From contig NC_080564.1 of assembly GCF_030253575.1 (NCBI RefSeq), forward strand, positions 27,136,561 to 27,200,560: a DNA stretch of 64,000 nucleotides. Reading direction: 5' to 3'. The notes beneath the pieces were generated by a model. The model had not been told where the DNA came from. It saw only the letters and a list, made by a program, of their open reading frames with translations, and searched no databases. This stretch comes from Rhododendron vialii (Eukaryota; Streptophyta; Magnoliopsida; Ericales; Ericaceae). Shown here in pieces: positions 58,116 through 64,000 of the stretch; positions within the stretch are counted from its first letter, which is position 1, and every line of letters starts with the position of its first letter. The position numbers and the translations under genes are program-made.

Positions 58116-59761
58116 TTCCCCTCAAACATGTTGATCTGAAGGCAGCCTTAGTGTTTTCATTAAGCTTGTCTTTTGTCCCTCAAGTTCTTGTCTGACCTCA
58201 TTTCTTTGGTAATATGCTTCTGCCATTGTATTATCTGTGTGTCTTTAGGGTATTTATATATCTGTTAATGAAAAGACTAGTGGTAAGATTTTACCAGTCT
58301 ATTAATTAATTCAATTGACTTTTCTCTGTTTGTTTTGTTTTTCCCAGATGTTTGAGGGTGTGCAATGGCTACCTCCTGGAATTTGTCTAACTGATGTCCT
58401 CTAACAGGATGGGTGGTAAGCGTCATTCATTACCTCTGTTCATAGTCTCCGACCCCACGCCTTTTTCGCTGTACCATTTGTGGTGTAAAAGCATCTGTCA
58501 TGGTTTCTTCGAGCTCTTTGTTCCTTGGTATCTTTTCTGGGCGGATGCAGACCGTTTCCCCTTTGTAGATATGTTCTTAACTGTCGGACAGCATGCACCC
58601 GGTGTCAGCCAAACACTTTTGAGTTCCAACACCAAATCTTCTTGTAGCGGAGGTTGGATTTCTTCACCAGATCAGGCAAATGCCCTTTTGTGCATTGACA
58701 TTAGTAATTAAATCTTTCTGTGCCTTCGTTTTCTGTTCTTTTCCTTTTCCTTTTCCTTTCTCCAGTACATATGATATATAAGCAGGTTGGAAGCTGAATT
58801 TTGGTACTTTGAGCTCTTGTATTGTGGCGTGTTGCATCTTAAATTTGACTTAGCCCTATAACTGCAGTCAGTTATTCTCACTTCTTGCGAATGTGCAATC
58901 AACGTCCACATTGAGAAAACCTTAACAATTCTAACTCGTCAAAATGACTTAAAGCTGGATCTACTTTGGATGGGAATTTAAATGTTTGTTTTGGAAATTC
59001 AAGTGGTGAGAGAAATACTCCTTCTACTTAACCTCGCAATGGGGTAAAAAGGGGGTGATTTTTTTTTTCGGTCAATAAAGGATGATGTTCCAACACAATT
59101 GTTACTCGTGAAAGCAACTTAGAGCCCAATTCCAATGTGCGTTATGGGCTATGGTGTAAATAATTTGCACAATGCTTCAATTGGCAGGTCAAAGGATTGC
59201 CCATGTGAATGTTTAGAGCATGCCGGTTTTTTTTTTTATTCGTTTCAAGTTATGTTCATTGTGGTTTGGATTTGTTGTTATTCGGGTTGAACCTTTGAGG
59301 GCCAACTTTGAAGGTAGCTCAAGGGGTTTGTACCATTTTCTTGCAGAAAAAGGCATGAATGATAGCCAAAGTGCCAAACTGGGGTGATACTGGTCCGGTT
59401 TCGACCGATTTTGGCATATTTTTCAGTTGAAACCGGTTATCTGGTTTGAGATTTTTAGAAACCGGAATCGGTTGAGATAATACGGTCCGGTTTGACCGGC
59501 TCATCCGGTTTCAGTCCAGTTTATCTGGTTTTCATTCATGGGTCATATTTGGGGCCTAACATATTAAAAAATCCACAATTCAACCCACAAAATATCAGCC
59601 AAAAATCCATAATTCAACCATTTTTTTTGGGCCCAACAAAAAAGGATCAATTTTGAGCCTAATACATAAAAAAAAAAAACCATAAAAACAGTTTATGTAT
59701 ATATATCTGATTGATTTTATATACTCCAATAAATATATTTTTAGACCAATATACACCAAAA

Positions 59762-59832
59762 GGGTGGATAGCCTAGTGGTAAAGAAGGGAGATCCTTTTA
59801 GCCTTCCAGGGTTCGATTCCCCTCCCCTTTGT
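59762..59832 (+). mobile_element. tRNA-like SINE head
   Basis: GGATAGCCTAGTGGTAA fits the Pol III A box (TAGCCTAGTGG) and GGGTTCGATTCCCC contains a perfect B box (GGTTCGATTCC) about 40 bases later. A convincing tRNA cloverleaf does not form, so this is more likely the head of a SINE than a tRNA gene. A TA microsatellite follows at 59839-59878. Confidence 0.6.
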
Positions 59833-59838
59833 TTAGAT

Positions 59839-59878
<40 letters not shown>

Positions 59879-59880
<2 letters not shown>

Positions 59881-60246
59881 GGCGGTTCTGGGGACACCTA
59901 AAAAAATACATCATAGTTCCCGATCAAATTTTGATGATCTGAACCGCTCAATGTGATCAGAATGTGATTTTAAAGGTACCCGTGAGAAATCAGCAAAAAA
60001 AAATGACCGGGAAGAACTTGATCCAAACAGTTTCGAATAGTTTTTTATTGAACGGTTCAAATAAAAATTGCTCAAATCAAACCTTTCCCGGTCATTTTTT
60101 TTGCTAATTTCTCACGTGCACCCTTAAAATCACATTCTGCACACATTGAACAGTTCGGATCATAAACATTTGATCGGGAACTATGAGATTGAGATTATGG
60201 GTGTTTTTTTAAGTGTTTTTTTTAGGGTGTTCCTTGAACCGTTCCG
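59879..60246. mobile_element. Hairpin MITE, copy A, between TA repeats
   Basis: Ends GGGGCGGTTCTGGGGACACC and GGTGTTCCTTGAACCGTTCC are inverted. Arms contain CCGATCAAATTTTGATGATC, AAATCAGCAAAAAAA and ATGACCGGGAAG with their complements. It is flanked by TA repeats on both sides (59839-59878 and 60247-60261). Confidence 0.75.
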
Positions 60247-60261
60247 ATATATATATATATA

Positions 60262-60605
60262 GTCTCATTCTTCTAAGTACCACATTAACTTAATAAAATA
60301 AGGACCTCCCTTTCCCGATAGAATTTCGATGATCCAAGCCGCTCAATGTGTTCAGAACGTAATTTTAAGGGTACCCATGAGAAATCAGCAAAAAAAATGA
60401 CCGAAAAGGCTTCATCCGAGCAGTTTTTGTTTATTTTTTATCGAACGGTTCAAATAAAAACTGCTTGGATGAAGCCCTTCCCGGTCATTTTTTTTGCTGA
60501 TTCCTCGCGGGCACTTTTAAAATCACGTTCTGAACACATTGAGCGGTTCGGATCATCGAAATTCGAACAGAAAATGGGAGGAATGGAGTCCTTATTTGAA
60601 AATGA
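60262..60605. mobile_element. Hairpin MITE, copy B
   Basis: Same hairpin family as copy A: GATGATCCAAGCCGCTCAAT, AGAAATCAGCAAAAAAAATG and their complements, joined at AACGGTTCAAATAAAAACTG. Outer ends are AAATAAGGACCTCC-like and GGAGTCCTTATTT. It is followed by TG and TA repeats (60606-60637). Confidence 0.7.
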
Positions 60606-60637
60606 CTGTGTGTGTGTGTGTGTATATATATATATAA

Positions 60638-60960
60638 AGCCCCAAGTTCCCGATTGAATTTTGATGATCCGAGCCGCTCAATGTAATTAAAACGTGATTT
60701 TAAAGGTGCCTTTTAAGAAATCAGCAAAAAAAAAAAAAAGACCGGAAGGGCTTCATCCGAACAGTTTTTTATTGAACTTTATTGAATGGTTCAATAAAAA
60801 ACTGCTCAAATCAAGCCTTTCCCTGTTAATTTTTTTGCCAGTTTCTCACGGGCACCATTAAAATCACGTTCTGAACACATTGAGCGGCTCGGATCATCAA
60901 AATTCGATCGGAAACTATGAGATTAAGTTTTGATCAGGAACTATGAGATTAAATTTAATA
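60638..60960. mobile_element. Hairpin MITE, copy C
   Basis: Third member of the family: left arm CCCGATTGAATTTTGATGAT and GAGCCGCTCAATGT, right arm ACATTGAGCGGCTCGGATCA and CGATCGGAAACTATGAG. The last phrase (AACTATGAGATTAA) is duplicated at its right end. Confidence 0.7.
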
Positions 60961-61399
60961 TCATCAAAATATATATCGAGAATGTATTATTTTGGGAATT
61001 CCAACAATTTGTTTAATCGATACAAACTGTGACCATGATCTTGTAGATTTTCCGATTCCAGCGAACAATGACACTAGAGCTTCAATCCGATTCCACACTA
61101 TACGCAGCCCAATTTTTAAATAGAAACAATTTCGAATTCTCAAATCTCTACAACATCTAGACGATAAAAAAATTTCAGGAACAAGCAAATCAAAATGATT
61201 GATGTAGAGATTTCCGGTTTGTCTTCGATAACAGCATTTAATTATCTTCTTCAAACCGTCGTCGTGTGTAGCGAGTAAGGCAATAAGGTTTCTGTTAGTG
61301 CTATACTTTGTCGTTCATAGTAAGGTTTAGAAGATAATTTGAATCGAATAATTCAAAAAAATCTTATACTAATATTGTATAATATATATATATATAGTG

Positions 61400-61613
61400 C
61401 TTGTTTTAAGCAGTTTTTAATTGAACCGTTCATTAATCTAAGTTAAAAACTGCTCAGATCAAGCCCTTTTCAGTCTTTTTTTTTGCTGATTTCTCGCGGG
61501 TACCCTTAAAATCACTTTTTGATCACATTGAACGGCTCAGATCATGAAAATGTGATCGGAAACTATGAGGTATTTTTTTTAGTTGTCTAAATAGTTGTCC
61601 ATTGAACCGCCCC
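61400..61613. mobile_element. Hairpin MITE, copy D, left arm truncated
   Basis: Only the loop and right arm are present: AACTGCTCAGATCAAGCCC, TTTTTTTGCTGATTTCTCGC, then ATTGAACGGCTCAGATCATG, ending GTTGTCCATTGAACCGCCCC. A TA repeat (61380-61398) stands where the left arm should be, and TG/TA repeats follow on the right. Confidence 0.65.
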
Positions 61614-62313
61614 ATGTGTGTATATATATCTATATGTGTGTGTGTGTGTCTATTATGCATATGTATAACCAGTCCGGTTTTAACCGGTCTTTAAAACACA
61701 TAAACCGGATCGAAATTATTTTTCCGGTTTACAAAATTTTATAAACCGGAACCGGATCGAAATTATTCAACCGGTTTGAAAAATTCGGTCCGTTCCGGTT
61801 TTCCAGTTTCGATCAATTTTCCGGACTCGGCTAACAGCCCTCTGCCAAACCAATGGGAGAAGCATTGGAAATCGATTATTCAAAAGCAGTTAAAAATGAA
61901 TCAGTCAGGGAGATATACTTTCGTATTATTGGGTCTGGGTACTTTCCAGCTTTAGAGGCAAAATTCAGACCAAAGAAGTATTATCAAATGAAGTGAAGTT
62001 TATGCTTTGGTATCGCCCTCATCAGAAGGCCCCTGAACAATGGTAAAAACATTTAGCCCCATTAAACGCAACGGAGGTGTTGAGAAAGTCGCTGCTTGTA
62101 CTGCTCAACTCGGTAACGTACAATTCAAAGCGGAAAATGGTCATACTGCTTGTACAAGAAAGTATTAGTTACAATAACAAGAAGATAAACAACCACAATG
62201 GAAGGGATAGCGTAGCTGTTGGTCTCTCTCATGGACAAGCAAATGGAAGTAATCAATCACAATAACTTGATATTTTGTCATGGAGAGGATCTAACAATAT
62301 CTTCACATGCGGA

Positions 62314-62361
62314 ACCCAAGACGACGAAGTTTGAACTACCCAAGACGACGAAGTTTGAACT
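62314..62361. repeat. Exact 24-bp tandem duplication
   Basis: ACCCAAGACGACGAAGTTTG followed by AACT occurs twice head to tail, at 62314 and 62338, in the presumed ROP 3' UTR, 20 bases beyond the stop codon. Confidence 0.85.
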
Positions 62362-62380
62362 TGATTTAAGAGATTGTATT

Positions 62381-62695
62381 TCATTTTACACAGGGAAGGC
62401 TCCTCCCACAGAGAACATTGCTGCAATTACAGCAAGACATGAGTTAGTATCCATGGTTGAAAAGTTTGTCCAATGAGAAAACAAGAAGTAAAGGACTCGT
62501 ACACAAAGAAAAGGGAAATACTAATGATTATTCTTTCACAAATCATTACTTAGAACTCTAAAAAAGGCAGAACACAAAAGCATAATTAGGAATCCATTAT
62601 AAACAAAATAAAACAAAGTGATTGGTTCAGATCTTAGCTAAACAAATTTTGAGCAGAATGTACCAAGCATGAAATTAGCCGGGCCAGATGATCCT

Positions 62696-62726
<31 letters not shown>

Positions 62727-63246
62727 CCTCAAACCAAATGGTGTTCAACCATCCAATGTAGGGCATTGGGATATTTCTAGTGCGTGACAAACTCTACATT
62801 CAATTTCTGTACATGTGCATGCAAGGAAATTGGAGTCCTGAATCCGAAAATCAACCCGACAGGCGCTACCCAAATTGGTAGCTCTGGTTATTTGTCTTAT
62901 GTGTTGGGAGAGCCTAAAGAAAAAGGACAACAGGAAGGAGAAAATGCATATCTACCTTAGACAAGAAGACAATTGAAATATACAAAGAAAAACGACAATA
63001 ATGATGCAAATAAAATGGTGCTCCGGTAAATGTCAAAATCAGCATGTTATGAGACAATTAAGGCAACTATAATACCAAAGCAACTAAGCTAGGATCGATA
63101 TTCTGAATAAATTAAGCAAGACTTAAGATAGAACATAGTGGTACTGACACTAGACATCCTCGACGTTGCTTTTTCTTCTTCTCCTTTTGTTTTTGTGGTG
63201 GCTTGATAACTACCTTGATCGCTGCATCAAAAACTGCTTTCACGTT
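62381..63246 (-). CDS. ROP: Type II ROP (RAC) small GTPase, last two exons
   Basis: ROP proteins are plant Rho-type GTPases that act at the plasma membrane in polarity and ABA signalling. Only the C-terminus lies in the window. Exon 63246-63149 (minus strand) reads [20 protein letters not shown] and [12 protein letters not shown], the last GTPase helix followed by the polybasic region. It joins in phase 2 to the terminal exon 62420-62381, giving [13 protein letters not shown] and TGA. The result, GC-LVNVL-CG, is the GC-CG box of type II ROPs, whose cysteines are S-acylated in place of CAAX prenylation; an extra C-terminal intron is typical of this class. The donor is GTCAGT and the acceptor GCAG. 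The intron has a 29-base C run. It looks closest to Arabidopsis ROP10/ROP11. Upstream exons are not found before 64000. Confidence 0.87.
62696..62724. repeat. 29-base poly(C) tract in ROP intron
   Basis: A run of 29 C on the plus strand, so a 29-base G run in the ROP pre-mRNA. Tracts this long are rare in plant genes and prone to length error in assembly. Confidence 0.8.
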
Positions 63247-64000
63247 CTGTAGTTGCACAGTAAGATAATGCACTTTAGGAGTTTAACAATATAATTGCAC
63301 CAGCATAGAAAGTTCCATCACCACAGAAAAAAAACAAAAGTGATCATTTCTCAAAACATTAACCATATGGGTAATAGGTGCATAAAAACAAAATGGCAAG
63401 GCATGGCCCTGTTTCACATAGCAGGATTAACATGTCAACTAAACTTCAACTTTTAGCTTCCCGCACTTTAAAAGAAGCGTACAAGTGAATCAATCTCTAC
63501 AAGAAATCTGATTGACCCGACCAAGAATCCTAGAAGCAATCCAACTAGCTGTTGGAATCTAGTCAACAAGGCTGCCACTACAAGTCTATAACTACAACAT
63601 AACCATTTGAAATTATGACGGCTGTTAGGACCATAGGCCACGTCGGTCTTTTTGTGTTGGCAAATTTCACAACAAAACAAACATATATTGTATTCTCATT
63701 TTATCGAGTTGTAATTTATTTATTTATTTATAGAGTGTCTGTTTAGGAGGTGGAGGAAATCAATTATTGTGTAATTGAGAGGTAGAGATTGTTAAGGAAA
63801 TTGGAGTGGAAGAAGGATTTTGTGCACATGGCAGCTGAATAAGGAAAGGGAATTAAAGATTCAAGGGTGAGATTATAAAGGTAATTTGCATGGAAGGAAA
63901 TCAACTTTCAAGAGGATTTCGTGCATGTGCTTAAAAGGAAAAGGAAATGAAGAAATCAAGTGTGTGGCAATATGGAAGTGTTTTTCTGCCACAGTGCTTG
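63247..64000 (-). other. ROP upstream intron to window end
   Basis: Minus-strand sequence upstream of the NVKAVFD exon. The preceding ROP exon (expected to end SSKTQQ) is not present, so this is presumably intron that continues outside the window. A minus-strand open frame at 63468-63680 has no recognisable content. Confidence 0.45.

Larger units (their letters stand above)
59372..61850. mobile_element. hAT-like element with nested insertions
   Basis: The element (59380-61842) is flanked by a perfect 8-bp duplication, TGCCAAAC (59372-59379 and 61843-61850), the hallmark of hAT insertions. Ends read TGGGGTGATACTGGTCCGG and CCGGACTCGGCTAACAGCCCTC; the inverted match is imperfect. The sub-terminal arms (to about 59540 and from 61665) repeat the word CCGGTTT many times. 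No transposase is visible; the interior is a SINE-like piece plus hairpin elements. Confidence 0.75.
56988..62380. other. SUO 3' region, hAT composite, ROP 3' flank
   Basis: From 56988 to about 58750 lies the probable SUO 3' UTR, perhaps with an intron (donor GTGAGT after 57034, acceptor TTCCCAG near 58347). It contains a 103-bp duplication (57923-58115). From 58750 to 59371 nothing is recognisable. The hAT composite follows (59372-61850), then the ROP 3' UTR on the minus strand, which includes an exact 24-bp duplication (62314-62361). Confidence 0.45.

Noticed and set aside
58394..58711. 105-residue plus-strand open frame after SUO
   Set aside because: No recognisable domain; it lies in the probable SUO 3' UTR and its start falls beside a likely splice acceptor.
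59762..59832. Functional tRNA gene
   Set aside because: A and B boxes are good but the acceptor and anticodon stems do not pair convincingly, and it lies inside a transposon.
62219..62476. 85-residue plus-strand open frame
   Set aside because: It covers the ROP terminal exon in antisense; its apparent coding comes from that exon and an exact 24-bp duplication.

Overview
This is a 64 kb stretch of nuclear DNA from a flowering plant, most likely a eudicot. The genes carry many AT-rich introns, several are plant-only families (DYW-type PPR, WLIM, CBP60, plant SDH7, ROP GTPase, NAT transporter), and the spaces between them are full of plant-type transposons. I cannot name the species. All gene calls rest on reading the protein sequence and on exon joins that restore a conserved protein in frame; no database was searched.

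Genes from left to right: the 3' end of a CBP60 calmodulin-binding transcription factor (+, 1-1216); the mitochondrial complex II subunit SDH7 (+, 2746-7012); the two-LIM actin-bundling protein WLIM1 (+, 11717-15679); an intron-less DYW-class PPR RNA-editing factor (+, 17168-19150), tail to tail with a 14-exon nucleobase-ascorbate transporter of the NAT6 type (-, 19744-25773); mitochondrial ribosomal protein uL29m (+, 36572-39131); a large BAH/TFIIS-N protein of the SUO type (+, 45175-56987); and the last two exons of a type II ROP small GTPase (-, 62381-63246), whose 5' part lies beyond the window. The genes do not form a pathway or an operon-like unit. Three products act in, or are probably targeted to, organelles (SDH7, uL29m, PPR); the others act in the nucleus, the cytoskeleton or at membranes.

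The gene-poor parts (7.0-11.7, 25.8-36.5, 39.1-45.2 and 57-62.4 kb) and the long introns hold the accessory DNA. Several elements can be delimited from terminal repeats plus target-site duplications: a 127-bp Mutator-like MITE with a 9-bp duplication in SDH7 intron 2; a hAT-like foldback element at 27.2 kb; a 1-kb Harbinger-like element with GC-rich foreign cargo at 30.7 kb; a TRIM-like retroelement in a uL29m intron; a Stowaway at 39.9 kb; a Harbinger-like element at 42.4-44.3 kb that contains a Stowaway that in turn contains a 60-bp minisatellite; and a 2.46-kb hAT-like element at 59.4-61.8 kb with a perfect 8-bp duplication, holding a tRNA-like SINE and a cluster of hairpin elements flanked by TA microsatellites. 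Intron 1 of the SUO gene carries three tandem copies of a unit that resembles the plastid trnA-UGC 3' exon plus adjoining spacer.

I found no new defence-type or enzymatic system. The most unusual signals are structural: transposons whose interiors have become tandem arrays (9.27-9.59 kb and 42.4-44.3 kb), the nested hAT composite, the plastid-derived tandem repeat, and an in-frame GC-AG intron in the CBP60 gene that is half filled by a MITE.
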